Origin: Cerioporus squamosus
Taxonomy: Eukaryota > Basidiomycota > Agaricomycetes > Polyporales > Polyporaceae
DNA length: 64,000 nucleotides
Reading direction: 5' to 3'
NCBI GenBank assembly: GCA_022592435.1
Contig: JABYQS010000064.1
Location: 124,001 to 188,000, forward strand
Shown here in pieces: positions 21,777 to 33,513 of this stretch. Below the pieces are notes generated by a model. It searched no databases. It saw only the letters and a list, made by a program, of their open reading frames with translations, and had not been told where the DNA came from. The first letter of the stretch is position 1. The number at the start of each line of letters is the position of its first letter. Made by a program: the position numbers and the translations under genes.

Positions 21777-22148
21777 GAGTTTTGTGGGAGAGCAGGACGT
21801 ACGCGACAGCGAGCTCGACTTTCCGCCGTGGCCGACGGCGGGGAATGCCGGGTGCAGGCGCCACGTGAGCTTTCCCAGGCTGTCGGAGCGCCCGCTGTCC
21901 GCGACGGTGCCGGACGCGACTCGAGTATCTCGCTCGCCCTCTCGCCTTCGACGCACATACCGATATCTGCTATGTCTCTCTGCGTGGTTAGATGCCGAGC
22001 TTTGAACTTGACTGGTACCCCGAATTTGTGCTAGTGGCTCCAGCGCGACAACTATATCGATAACTTCAACAATATTTCCGCGCTCCATGTCCATGTCTCA
22101 AGCTACTTGAGCAAGCTATCACCGGCAACGACATCCTCCGCAATCAGC
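21777..22148. other. Intergenic, ATP16 promoter
   Basis: Lies between the ATP16 start and the 3' end of the PH-domain gene, both on the minus strand. Presumed ATP16 promoter. No gene seen. Confidence 0.4.
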
Positions 22149-25100
22149 CTACTGGACTCGTGTAGGACTAGGAACGGGACTTGGGAGAGGACGACGATAG
22201 ACAGACTGCGTTGAAGCCATCCCCCCGGGTATGACAGGCAAGTGCGGGTGCATCATAGGTTGTCCCAGCGGGGGAGCACGCCCGGCGCCGCTCATCTATG
22301 TTGAGGTGAGTAACCGAGAGAACTTGTACGGCTTATGACATGCTGACCTTGACAGACTGCTTCTGCTTGGCATAGAACGCGAAGAGGTCGGCGATCTGCT
22401 GCTCGAGGCCTTGTCTCTCGCGCTGCAGCCTCGTTACGTCTTGGGTCATGTGCAGGACCTCTCGAGTGAGTTCCTTCTTGAATTGCTCGACATGGACTGC
22501 GCTGCATCAGCACGCGGGACACACGAGAGGGAGGAGGGAATCTCACTTTGCACGTTAATCGCAGTCGCCTCCTTCATCGCCTCCACGAAACGCAACCGCT
22601 CGCCGCGTATCTCGTTGGTCAATTCTGCAACCAGTCAGCATGAAGTTGCAAACAGGAGAGGGTGGCCTACCCGTGGCCAGCGCCTTCAGCAGCCGTTCCT
22701 GGTCCTGGTGCTGACGATCGATGACACCCATGACCGACTCGGTGGCTGCAATGCAATGCGTCTAAGCGCGAGGAACAAGGAAAAGCTAGAACGGTACGTA
22801 CTCAGTATGTTACGCGTCTCCGCACTGTGTCGCATGTCATCCTGCACCGCAGCTATGAGACCGTTGACCGAAGCGTGGAGGTTGGCGGCGTTCTGGTCGC
22901 GCTCCTGGTTCTCCATGAGGAGCCTTCTGATATCGGACAGCAGGTTCGTTCCCGGTTGGGGAGCGTCGCCTTCTCCTGGTGCTTCTTCTCCGCCTTTCAG
23001 GGGACCGAGATCTCTGCAGAGCTGCTGAACCCCGGCGGCGACACCCTCGATCTGGGACGTTCCGTGCTTGACGAAGGCTTCGAGCCACTGTGCGCGGGGC
23101 GGGTTAGCCTTTCCTGTCGGAAGTGCTATGCGGTACTTACGGTGTTGAGCTCGTTGAGGTAGCGGATGCTGTCCGTCTGCTGCTCTAGCTGGTTGGCACG
23201 CTGCTCCTCCGCGTCTCTCAGGAGCATCATGACTTCGTCCAGCTGTGTAGCGTTGGGTCAGTCGTCTCTCCCGTCACATCCAAGACGATGACACGTACGT
23301 CCGTGGGCCCGATATGTCCGTTATGCTCGCCGACCATCCCAGCTTGGCCTCGCTGAACGAGATGATCCAGTTTCTCATGCAGTACAGCTAAGTCGGGCAG
23401 TGGGGTAGTCTGCCGCGCTTGAGGGTCACCGGTTGAGCCCTTCAGTCCCCCCACAGCGGCCTGCAGCTCCGAAAGGTGACCCCTTATGTCCGTTTGGAGC
23501 GCCTCCAGCTTCTCGAGGACTGCGGGCGCCGGAGCGTCTCCGTCTTGTGCAATCTCGGGTCGTCGGCGGAGCTCCTCGAGTACCTCGTCTACCTTAGTAC
23601 GGATAGAGACGATGTTCGTTGCAGCAGTCGCTGATCGTCCCTGCAGGCCCTCTACGCCTTGTCGTATGTTCTCAAGAAGTGGCTGTATTGTGACGTCCGT
23701 CGTCACATTAGGCTGTACCTCCACCGGCCTCCCGATGCTGCCATTGGACGGCGGTCGCGGGACCGTAAGCGCCTGGAATGCGGAGAAGGCCTGCCGTCCA
23801 GATGCTCGTGTGTCTTCACTCTCCGCGGAATAGTCGGACATCGGCGATGCAGGCGCACTATCGATTGTTGGAGGAGCCAAGAACCGACTGCCCCGGGCCT
23901 TGTTCCTCTCGCTGAACGGATTTGACCGCGGCGGTGGCGAAGCGAGCGTCGTCAGCCCTGCAGACCGTTCCGACACCGGGGAGCTCACGTCTGACCCCAG
24001 GTACGAGTTCGCGATGAACGTGCTAAGGCTCGACGTGCCCGCTACCTGCCGCCGAAGCGAGAGCGGGCTGTCGTTGCCCTGGCGAAGCTTCGTTGGGGAG
24101 ACGGGACTTTGCGGCCTGGACGACCCTCCCTCGATCTGCGCCAGGCGCTGCTTGACCATGGAGCGCTGGTCTAGGTTGCGGATAGACGGGCTTGGGGTGC
24201 GTGTGGGGCTCTCGAGGCGTGTAGGAGACAGGAACGAGCTGCGCACGCTGGACGGCGTCGTTGGCGGCGCAGGAAGGGAGGCTAGCGCGGATGCGGAGAG
24301 GTTGCGCAGATCGAGCTTGAGCGCAGGTGGCTTGCCGTTGTCCGAAGGGATTGGCGGGAGCTCGCGGGTCGTACTCGTCGTGGAGATGCGGGAAAGCAGA
24401 GTCGGCGCGGGATGGTCGGGTGTTGGCTCCTCGGTGATTGTGGTGCACACTTTGCTGCGAAGCGTGGATGCGCGCGGCGTCTGCACTACAGGCTCTTCGG
24501 GGGTCGTCTGCTCTGCACCCGGTGAACACAGTTCTCCGCTGGGCGTCGGTGCGCGCGAAGGCACCTCCATGGATGACGATGTATACGCGCTCTCCGATAC
24601 TGCAGGAGAACGAGCCCGGTTTTCCTGTGTCTGGAGGATCGCATCCCTGTCAGGATCATGCATGTGTCAGTCTTGGAAGGTGCGTTGAACAGTCTAAGAC
24701 CTACCACAACGCGCTGACCCACATCGCTCTTTCCGTCAAGGAGTTCGCAGCGAACCTCTCACGCGCCCGACCCTCGAACTGCAGCTCGAACACCTTCCAC
24801 TCCGGGTCGTCTGGCATGAGACTGCGCTCCGTCTCGTTGAGGTCCGTCGGGGACAAGGAGCGCACGTCCGTGCACGCCGTGAAGGGAACGAGCTTCGGCG
24901 ACGGGTTGCCCTGTGGCGTCTCCCATATGATGAGGATGTGCGTCGAATGCAGCTGGCCCGTGCAGTTCATCCACACTGGCGGGATGTTCGCCGCGGGAAT
25001 GCGGGAGAGGTAGAGGAGCGGACCGGTCTTACCCGTGTGCGCCGAGACAGGTGAGGTGCATATCGTCCTGTCTTGCTGTGTGGGCTTCGCAAGGGGCGCA

Positions 25101-25888
25101 GGGATCTGGAGCGTGAGTGGCACATGCGAAGGTCTCAAGCCGCTCCTCTGTCCGCCGCGGTAGTCGCTCCCCAGGCTGGGGCGTGGTGGGAGAGCTCGCT
25201 CTCGAGCTTCAGGCTGTGACGATGGCGTAGGGGACAGCTCTCGGGCGGCTGCCTCGACTGCCTCAGCCAGCTGTGGCGGCGCCGGCGGCTTGTTCTTCTT
25301 GAAGACAGAGAGCAGGTTCCGGAAGGACTGGCGGATAGGCGAGCGCGCCCTGTCCTTTTTCTCCGCGCCCACGCCCCCGCGTATGCTGAAGCTGTCCCGC
25401 CGCACGGAGAGGCGTTTCGGAGTTTGCGAGGCGGCTGACCTTGTGTCCAGCGCCTCGAAGCGCCCGATGAGCTCCTTCGTCGTGCCCCGTCGACTGAGCT
25501 GCGGGGCGGCGGCGTCGCGCTGGCGAGGCGGGTGTGCGAAGTATGAGCTGGGGTCTTCTTCTGGTGTGTAGCTCCCATCGTCTTCTCTATATCTCCGGAA
25601 CGCCGACTGGGATGGCGCCACAGAGGACGGCGAGTGCACCCGGACTCCGTCCTGTGCGGCAAACCTAGAGGATTTCGGACCCTGCCCCAGATCGAGGTCG
25701 TCGCGAGGCGTATGAACGGGCGATGACTCGTCCGTCGCGGTACTCCTCCTAGTAATGTGTTGAGTGTACATGGAAGACATGAGCGCGCACGTAGTCGGCG
25801 GTCGGGGAGGATGGGGCGGAAACGTTGGCGTTGGCCCATTTAGGGATAAATGCTCGAGCCGAATGTCAGCCTCCTCGTCACCCGCCAT
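22149..25888 (-). CDS. PH-domain protein with disordered linkers and C-terminal coiled coil
   Basis: Eight exons: 24705-25888, 23299-24646, 23141-23242, 22802-23087, 22671-22745, 22547-22624, 22348-22496, 22149-22295, giving 1122 residues. The first 230 residues are Ser/Pro/Arg-rich. Residues ~290-400 look like a pleckstrin-homology fold: strands GPLLYLSRI, STHILIIWETP, EWKVFELQFEG and the closing helix ERFAANSLTERAMWVSALW with its conserved Trp. A second low-complexity stretch follows, then about 350 residues of heptad-like helices (for example LEKLEALQTDIRGHLSEL and LQRERQGLEQQIADLFAF). Such a layout suits a peripheral membrane scaffold, but I do not recognise the family. An in-frame ATG at 25948 could add 20 residues. 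Confidence 0.75.
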
Positions 25889-26269
25889 ATGAGTTGCTCT
25901 TAGCTCACTCGTCGTACAGAAGGGCATTCTCATGCGATTCGTTAACATGTTATGTCATCGCCTTCGCAATGCAGCATCCAAAGATGAGCAGGATCCTCGC
26001 TCATGCCGTTCTCGTTCATCATTACCTGAGCGATTTTGTCATCTTGAGGACGTGCTGATGCCCTGCTTGGACAAGTACGTGGGTATCAGAGCTCGCGCCT
26101 CCTTGCCCCGTCTTCCCAGGGACCCATTGTCACCATCTCGCCTCACCTGGAACATTTGACGCTCAAGCCGTTCTGCATATATACCCCTGCATAACGGAGT
26201 CAGTGCGCATCATTCCTACCCTACCCTCAAAGCCATCAGCACACCTCCATCTGAACGATTTCTACCCCC
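25889..26269. promoter_or_regulatory. Divergent intergenic region, PH-domain gene / LRR-like gene
   Basis: The two genes face away from each other, so this stretch should carry both promoters. A TATA-like ATATATA occurs near 26178-26184, about 90 bases before the LRR-like gene's start. Confidence 0.4.
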
Positions 26270-27943
26270 ATGTCTGGCAGCCACCACGCCCATTCCCGTC
26301 CACAGACTATCTCCAGCATCTCCTGCGACTGGCAGGTTCATGGCCGCATCGCCGACATACCCAATGACAGGGAGGGAGAAAGACAGTGGGATATCCTAGA
26401 CCCCGCGGTCATCGACCAGCATCTGAAGGAACCGGGTATGGTCCTGAGGTGGACGATCACACTTACTGCTGATCGGTATATGGAGCTGGTCAACGACTGT
26501 GCTCCTTCACCCGTGCGCTTCTTCCCCGGGTTGCCTTCTGCGGAGCGAGTCCGTAGGCTTGACCTTGAAGTTAAGTCAGATCCGTACTCTCTGGAAGGGC
26601 TCCGGAGCATATACGATCGAGCTCGCCTGTTGCCCGACGAAGGGGCCCTGCTCAAGATATCCCGCGAGTTATTCCCTATGGTCAGCGATATCTCGTTGCA
26701 TGGGATCGCCCTCTACCCTTGGCCGCTGGAAAACTCCATCATAGACAACAAATTGACCACTCTGCACCTCAGAAACAACCCCCTTGCTCAAGATCTCCGT
26801 ATCAGCCAGCCCGCCTATAGGTACAATTGGGCGTTCATCGCGATGCTCGGACAGGCCACAGCGTTGAAGGATCTCTCCCTGGATAACTACTTGTCCTGCG
26901 TCTCGGACGAACGGGGCCTCAAAGATACCGGGAGTGGACCCATTAATATCACTCTCCCCAGCCTCAAGAAGCTCTACTTGCTGGAGACCCCGGCCTGGAC
27001 GCAAGTGTTTCTGAGGAGAGTCCAGGTTCCCAATACGGCCAACGTTCACGTCAAGGTCGTTACTTCCACTGCTCTGTGGCCCATTGTCAAGGAGGCATAT
27101 TCCTCCTTACATTGGACGAAGGCGACTCTGGAGCACATGCCCAAGATTGACGGAGAGGAACCTGACAGTTTGATCGTTGCTTATCAACGTGGCGTCGTGG
27201 ACGCTGACCATGGCGCACAATCCGAACATGGCCAGTGGAGATGGGAGGCGCAGTGGCATGTCGGTCCCGGTCAGGAGCCAGCCTCTGTGCTAAGTGCTGT
27301 TGGCCTTGATCCCACGATCGTGGGGGCGTTGCAAACTTTGGAGCTCCATGTGAACTTCGACGACCCGAGAGTGTCGCAGCTGGTCCAAGCATGTCTGCTC
27401 CGTAATGCTCGTCAGCTGACAGACCTCACTATACGTGACACTGGGTCTGGCGTTGCTATGGGATTTTGGACAATCGTATACAACAGAGCGGAGATGGCCC
27501 GCTCGATCGTGGGAGGCGCATCTGCTGCGGCGATTGCACAGTTAAACGGCAAACCAGCTACAGAGATCGCAGAATTGGAGAACAAGTGGATGCCGCGACT
27601 GCAGAAACTGCACCTGTCCGACGGGGTGCTTCACGAGCCGGGATTCAACGACCCTAACAAATGTGACCTCCTTGCGTGTGTGCGGAGATATGTTCAATGG
27701 CGCCAGGCAAAGCGGTATCCGAGGACTCGCAGATTGACGGAGCTTACCATCACCCTGAAGGACGGGCAAACGTGGCCTGCAGGAACTCCTTCATTCGTAG
27801 GATGGATCAAAACGCTCACTGCCAGCAAGACACCTGAGAAAGATGCACCGGATACGAACCATCCGATTCCTGAGGGCAAGTTAGGACCTACCGACAACGT
27901 CCTCATCATAACGTGGAAGGATGGAGGCGATGCGGGCAGGTAG
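26270..27943 (+). CDS. LRR-like (F-box-associated type) hypothetical protein
   Basis: Single open frame of 557 residues without introns. Scattered leucine-rich segments (VRRLDLEV, LTTLHLRNNPLA, ALKDLSLDNYL, LPSLKKLYLLETP, LQTLELHV, QLTDLTIRDTG, LQKLHLSDG, RRLTELTITL) recur at irregular spacing, as in the many fungal F-box/LRR proteins of Agaricomycetes. I see no F-box at the N-terminus, where it would be expected, so ubiquitin-ligase adaptor function is not supported directly. No signal peptide or membrane segment. Function unknown. Confidence 0.7.
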   Translation: MSGSHHAHSRPQTISSISCDWQVHGRIADIPNDREGERQWDILDPAVIDQHLKEPGMVLRWTITLTADRYMELVNDCAPSPVRFFPGLPSAERVRRLDLEVKSDPYSLEGLRSIYDRARLLPDEGALLKISRELFPMVSDISLHGIALYPWPLENSIIDNKLTTLHLRNNPLAQDLRISQPAYRYNWAFIAMLGQATALKDLSLDNYLSCVSDERGLKDTGSGPINITLPSLKKLYLLETPAWTQVFLRRVQVPNTANVHVKVVTSTALWPIVKEAYSSLHWTKATLEHMPKIDGEEPDSLIVAYQRGVVDADHGAQSEHGQWRWEAQWHVGPGQEPASVLSAVGLDPTIVGALQTLELHVNFDDPRVSQLVQACLLRNARQLTDLTIRDTGSGVAMGFWTIVYNRAEMARSIVGGASAAAIAQLNGKPATEIAELENKWMPRLQKLHLSDGVLHEPGFNDPNKCDLLACVRRYVQWRQAKRYPRTRRLTELTITLKDGQTWPAGTPSFVGWIKTLTASKTPEKDAPDTNHPIPEGKLGPTDNVLIITWKDGGDAGR

Positions 27944-28354
27944 AATGTAGTCGCAGGAGGTGATCAAAGGGCATCATGGCTTCGCGGGACAGAGTCGCCG
28001 AACGTAATTATTACTATAGGGTAGGAAACGTATGTACGAAACGCGGACAGAAAGCAATTAGTATTATATATACAGAGTATTAGAACCGAACGCGTGGTGT
28101 ACATACGTTTGTGTGAGAAGTACGTCGATGCAGAAATAACGCATTATATCACGTTAAGCAAACGCGTACAGTGTATACATCTGAGCAAAGAACACGTCAT
28201 GTCTGAGCATGCGGCGGCACGGCCGCGGATGGGACGAGATAAGCAGAGAGCGAATTACTGCCCGCCAGGAGCATCAAGTCTGTATGGTATAAGAACGATT
28301 GCAACGAGCTAGCGTCCGCTGAGTCCGAGTCCGAAGACGGAAACCTAAACTGCA
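27944..28354. other. Intergenic between convergent genes
   Basis: Relatively AT-rich stretch between two 3' ends, with several TATA-like runs (28050-28090). No gene seen. Confidence 0.4.
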
Positions 28355-29341
28355 TTAGTTCTGCTTGCCCCACTCGAAGGCAGCGCCATCCACGGGGCTC
28401 GGGTAATCGACCTGCATGTCGTTCTCCCGGCCCTTGGCCAAGAGCGACGGGCTCGGCGGGACGCTCGAACGCAGCGCAGCGGCGAACATGTCCTCCTCCT
28501 CCCCGATGTACATCGGGGAGGCGCCGGCGACGGTGAACGACGGCGAGGTAAGGTCGTAATTGTCGAACGTCTGCGCGCGGTGCATGAGCGGGCGGCGCGA
28601 GCCGGGCGTCCGTGGCGTGACCGGGCTGGCTGTAATCGTGGGCAGAGGCGAGGTGGGCGAGGCGGAGAGCATCGGGACGGGCGGCACGTCGGGCAGGGGC
28701 GCGTTGGGAGGAGGCAACGCGGGGATTGAGGGGACGGAGCGGCGCACTCCGCGGCGCGGTCTGTCCAGGCCATGCGTAAGACACGTGTATGTATGCGTGT
28801 ATTAGGTTCTGAAGGATACGTACCGTAGAGCGGTGCCGACGCTGCCGCTGCGAAGCCTGCCCATGATGCCGCTGGGCTTCGAGGTGGTACCGGTGGGTGC
28901 GGGGTCCACGAGGCCCGCGATGATCGAAGTTCCGGAGGCGGTCGAGAGGATGCTGGCGTCGCTTCCCGAGCGCGTTCGCAGGTTGCGCTGCGCGGACGCT
29001 GCGGCCTGGCGGATGGACCCGGAGGACTTCACCGCCGAGAGTGGCGAGGCGGCACCCGCAAGGGAAGACCGCCTGCGGCGGAGGCGCGGGCGAGAGTCGT
29101 CCGCAGAGGCGACCGAAATGGATGGGAGGACCTGGGACTCGTCTGCGAATGACGAGCTTCCGGATCCGCTGGCAGAGGGAGTGGCGGAGGCACCGGTGGG
29201 AGTCTTGTCGTCCGGGACGAGGCTGGCGAATGCAGCACGGGGCGTGGTGGGAGAGGGCGGCCGAGGAGTCTGCGCACGGCCGGGGTTGGGGGCCAGCAGG
29301 CCGGAGGAAAAGAAGGAGGAGTAACCAAGAGTGGCAGCCAT
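28355..29341 (-). CDS. Low-complexity Ser/Pro/Ala-rich hypothetical protein
   Basis: Two exons, 28824-29341 and 28355-28760, with a standard intron, giving 307 residues. Composition is strongly Ser/Pro/Ala/Thr-rich with basic patches such as RPRLRRRRSSL, so it is probably disordered and phosphorylated. A more ordered tail contains MYIGEEEDMFAAALRSS. I do not recognise a domain. The clean intron and one continuous frame on each side support a real gene. Confidence 0.6.
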
Positions 29342-30370
29342 GGTGGGATGCGCGGGCGAAGTCGTGAGCGGTACTGCTGGGGGCTATATGGGGGCGTAAG
29401 GGTGGAGCGTGATATATCGTGGAGTAGCAGGGGTGGATATCGTGCAGTGCGGGCTCGTGCGGCGGTCTGAGGTGCCCTCGCGGTTCGGCGGGGTGTTTTC
29501 TATCCTTCGGGATGGGAAGGACAAGGCAGGGAAGATGTGCGGGAACTGGGCGAGGCTGGGCGAGACACGGGGGCTTTTGAAGGCAGGGCAAGCAAAGTGA
29601 AAGCGTCCGAAAACGAACGGCGGGAATGACCTGCGGAGAGACGCCCGTTGCCAAACAACGCGTACACAAGCGTCGGGCGCGCCTCCGTTGCTGTCGCCTC
29701 GTTGCCTCCTGTCGATCTCAATCGCATGTCCCTTGTCTCCTCGGCACCTGTGGTGTCGCGCTCCTCCCTGTGCTCCTCTGCCTTTGTTGCCCCCAGGCGG
29801 ACCCGCTCGTATTCGCCACGTCCGCTGCCCTGGTGACGTTCAAGGCCTCTTTGTCCGGAACATGGCGACCGGCGACTTCATCGCACCCGCTCGTGTGTAC
29901 TCGCACTAATGCCACACTAAAGCCCTCTGTGGCTGTTTGTCAGAGCTGTCTCGAACCTGCCGTGGTTGAGAGCGTGCCGTGAATGGGCATATGCTGTCGA
30001 TGCTTGCTTGTTGCTGTCGTAAGTCATAATTCAGCTTCCGGGATCGCGTAGGTGGCCACTGGACTCGGGGCTTGCTGAGTTGCTCGCAACTCGCGGATTC
30101 GATCGAGTCGGAGACGTGACCCGCGCCATGGCGTGCGCACGCTCCGAGAGGTGTGGGGAGGCTCCCGAAACAGTAGGCCAGTTGCCCGGTATGGGGCGCA
30201 TATGATGTCAGACGTCCAGAGCAGACGTCAGTCTACCCCCGACGCTCGTCACGGTCAGTCCTCCAGGATGCATATATACACCCTGTCTTCCGGGTTGCTT
30301 CTTGCATTTCCTCCCCTTCATCTATCTGCCACCCCTCGCCTACACGAACTCGCATATCAACACTTCTACC
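29342..30370. other. Divergent intergenic region
   Basis: About 1 kb between two outward-facing genes. A TATA box occurs near 30271-30280 for the BLI-3-like gene. The open frames around 29.6-30.0 kb show no motif or intron logic. Confidence 0.4.
30271..30280 (+). promoter_or_regulatory. TATA box of BLI-3-like gene
   Basis: CATATATACA about 90 bases upstream of the start codon at 30371. Confidence 0.5.
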
Positions 30371-31165
30371 ATGTCCTCCAACAAGGAACTTGACCCGTAC
30401 ACCGCCAAGGCTGAGAACAACAACCTCACGCCCCAGGAGAAGATCGACGGCCTCCATGCCATCGTCAAGAACGTCAAGACCGGCATGCTCACCACCCGCT
30501 CCTCCTCAGGCCACCTGCACTCGCGCGCGATGGCCCCCGCCGGACGTGAGTCCCCCGCGTCGTCTCATCCGTGCCTACTGACTGATCAAACGCACATATA
30601 GCCGTGTCGCCGACACAGGTGACCATCGTCTTCATCGCGAACAAGGTCTCGCACAAGCTGGACGAGATCGAGAACGACTCGCACGTTAACGTCTCCTTCT
30701 ACGACCCCTCCACCACCAACTGGGCGTCCTACTCGGGCATCGCCAAGATCTCCCAGGACCAAGAGAAGATCAAAAAGCACTGGAGTTCCGCGTACGTCCC
30801 TATCTCGCATCCGTCCGCCCAAGGCAGTTCCGGTTGACTCTCGTTCTTCTGTTATGTCTAGCACCGCTGCTTGGTTCGGCGACCTCGGCGATGGGGTGCA
30901 CAAGGGCGACCACAACGACCCCCGCGTGGCCGTCATCGAAGTCATCCCGGACGAGATCCGCTACTGGATCGCCACGCGCGGCAAGGTCGGCCAGGCGGTC
31001 GACATCGCGGTCAGCGCGGTCTCCGGGAGGACTGCGGCACCAGGCGAGCTGAGAACAATCACGAAAGATGAGGTGAGTATATGCGATCTTTACGGGAGCT
31101 GGAGGGCCTGAAACCTATACGTTGCTCTGCAGATTCAACTGGTGCAGGGCTTGACGACGAAGTAA
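30371..31165 (+). CDS. BLI-3-like FMN-binding split-barrel protein
   Basis: Four exons: 30371-30545, 30602-30791, 30862-31072, 31133-31165, giving 202 residues. The sequence follows the pyridoxamine-5'-phosphate-oxidase-like / general-stress split barrel: KTGMLTTRSSSGHLHSRAM, TIVFIANKVSHKLDEI, VNVSFYDPSTTNWASYSG, and AAWFGDLGDGVHKGDHNDPR. Neurospora BLI-3, a blue-light-induced protein, belongs to this group. Members bind flavin and probably act in redox or stress responses in the cytosol. Light regulation is not visible in the sequence; only a TATA box upstream is. Confidence 0.9.
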
Positions 31166-32810
31166 GACGCGTACGACATGCAAAGAGAACGGGTGTACGA
31201 TAGGGTTTTGCATTATAGTATTCATCAATCATCTTCGCGAAGCAATGCGTGCCGCATCCAGCTCCTCCAAGCATCCGGCCTGTCAGTTGTGAAGTTCATC
31301 GGCTCCTTGGCGGACAACCTTTGTGGCATACTGCAGTTTGTCATAGCGCTCGACAAATCGAGAACAGTCACAAGAACGCCAACCTAAGGACCATCGACCG
31401 CACCGCGTGGCATATCGTGACTGTATGCGCCGGCGATTTCCAGGTAAGTAGCCATTGAGTCTCCATCGTGTCGTCTCCCCACCCGCTGATACCGCGAGGA
31501 GGTGAATACGCTCGCCAAGCACTTCGCTTCGTAACTCCTGCCATGTAGAAGCTGGGTGGACAAGAAGGACCACGCACCAGTTATATGGCTGAACCACGGC
31601 TATCGCGGAGCTCCGCGTCCGTGTCGCCGTTCAGGGATCGGCAGCTCCTCGCGCTGCGCGCGCTGGCCCTTTAAGACGTGTTGTCTTCGTGTATCTGCTG
31701 GTGGTGCGAGAGGACGGCTGACTTGGCGATCGCAGCCGTCATGGGCGGGCCGACGTATGTCTCGAACTTCAACGATGAAGCCGCGAGCGACTCGGGAGCC
31801 TGCTGGGATACAAATCTGTTCCAAGCTCGTGAGCGAGGATGAAGAGACGATGTGGGGGCGGTGAGCGGTGCAAGCTTTGGGTCCGGTCCTGTGTATACTT
31901 ATAACTGATGGTAACAGCTCTTGCCACTCGGAATACATTCCTGGCATATGGGAAAGCCACCCGTCATCCTGTCAGGCTTGAGGCAAGTCCGCGTTGCGCC
32001 AGAAGATGGTCAGACCACACTGCTCACACATGTACAGTGACCGCAGATGAACGGTCAGCATCGATATTTCTAATGGAATCGGAGGCCGTATTCAAGCGCA
32101 CTGCTTGCCAAGGGCCGCATTCAGACAGGCCATCAGCTGACATTACTCGAGTATCACCCGCGCCCGCTTGACTTGAGGTTATTCTCCCAGCGGTTTTCAA
32201 GTGCCCGCTTGCAAATCACCAGCGCACTAGCTGGGCGCAGTCACGATTGAAAAGGTTGGTAACTGACTCCATGAACCAGCTTAATTCACCGAATTTTGTC
32301 AGTCGATCAGCAAGTGAACAGAACTCAAAGCTCGGCTTTGCCTCGGTAGCAGAGCGCCCTGGCGGCCGATGGCGATGCGTTAGGCGCTTCAACTGCCATA
32401 TACAGGACGAACACGTGCAGAGCTTACACACCGCCAAAGCCGCTTCACGTCACCGCGAACCTCCTCCCCGCCTTCAGGCTGGCATGCATCGAGAAAACAA
32501 CCCCGATTAAGGACGGAACCTTGTCGCCGCTTACCGTTCACTCGTAATGAGAGTAATCACACAACAACTGCGGTGATTCTCGTCTCTAGCCATGATCCGC
32601 CGTCGACCTGGTCCTGGAGGCCGTCAGCGACACCAGTCATCTCGCTCAGCCCATTCACTGTCTCTGCGAGCTTGGATGGTTCGACCCACCTACCGGGCTG
32701 CTATAAGAACATGCACCTCTGCGCCGTCCTTGGTTCAACACAACACATCCTCAACTCTTCCAGTACATAACGTCTAGCTACCAAGCACCCACCTCACCCT
32801 CCCAGACAAC
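31166..32810. other. Gene-poor intergenic region
   Basis: 1.6 kb without a supportable gene. Small frames such as the one starting at 31739 have no family match I know. The end, near 32702-32710, has a TATAAGAAC-like element that probably serves the OYE gene start at 32811. Confidence 0.4.
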
Positions 32811-32875
32811 ATGTCGTCCACTTCCACCCCCGCGCTCTTCCAGCCCATCAAGGTCGGCGACATCACCCTCGCCCA

Positions 32876-32887
32876 CCGCGTCGTCCT
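32876..32887. repeat. Left target-site duplication of the LINE
   Basis: CCGCGTCGTCC at 32876-32886, repeated exactly at 39286-39296. The following T could belong to either the duplication or the poly-T. Confidence 0.9.
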
Positions 32888-33099
32888 TTTTTTTTTTTTT
32901 TTTTTTTGGGATCCTCGTTTATTGCCCTCGAGGGCCGAGCCCTATGGTAGGCAATAGCGTACAGAGTAACTACGGGTGCGCGTGCTGGAGAGTCACAGAT
33001 CATGGAGGTAGGGGGGTGAGGGGGTGAGGGTGCAGCGGAGGCCGCATGCAGTCAGTACTAGAGCAGTGTAGTAAGCTAGTGGGGGAATAAGAGATAGCG

Positions 33100-33172
33100 G
33101 AGAGAGAGAGATAGAGAGAGAGGAAGAAAGAGAAAGGGAGCAAGAGAGAGAGAGAAGGGGAGAGAGAATGAA
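33100..33172. repeat. GA-rich microsatellite in the LINE 3' UTR
   Basis: Repeated AGAGAG units interrupted by short G and A runs; read directly. Confidence 0.75.
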
Positions 33173-33513
33173 TGAACTAAGGCTAAACATCGCACACACC
33201 GCGCTGGCCACTTAGACATGGCAGGGCACCGGGTTCTAAACCTGACCGTGCTTCCGGATAGCGACTGCGCTTCTGGGCTCTTTGGCCTCTTGCCACGGTA
33301 GGGGTACGCCGCCGGGATAACACCACGGCGTCGTCAGAACTCCCCCGGCCCCAACGCGGAGGTTACGTGCACGACGCCGCCGTCTACTGTACAAGTACTG
33401 ACAGACCGCAAGGCGAGATGAGAAGAGAGGAGAGAGGTCGGGCGTGCGTTGAAGGGAGGGATCTACAGCAGAGGGACGTCAGCGCGGTGTAGAGCGGGCA
33501 GGAGAGGAAAGTC

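Noticed and set aside
31739..31850. Short plus-strand frame (YVSNFNDEAASDSGACW)
   Set aside because: Looks slightly protein-like but is isolated, lacks exons around it and matches no family.
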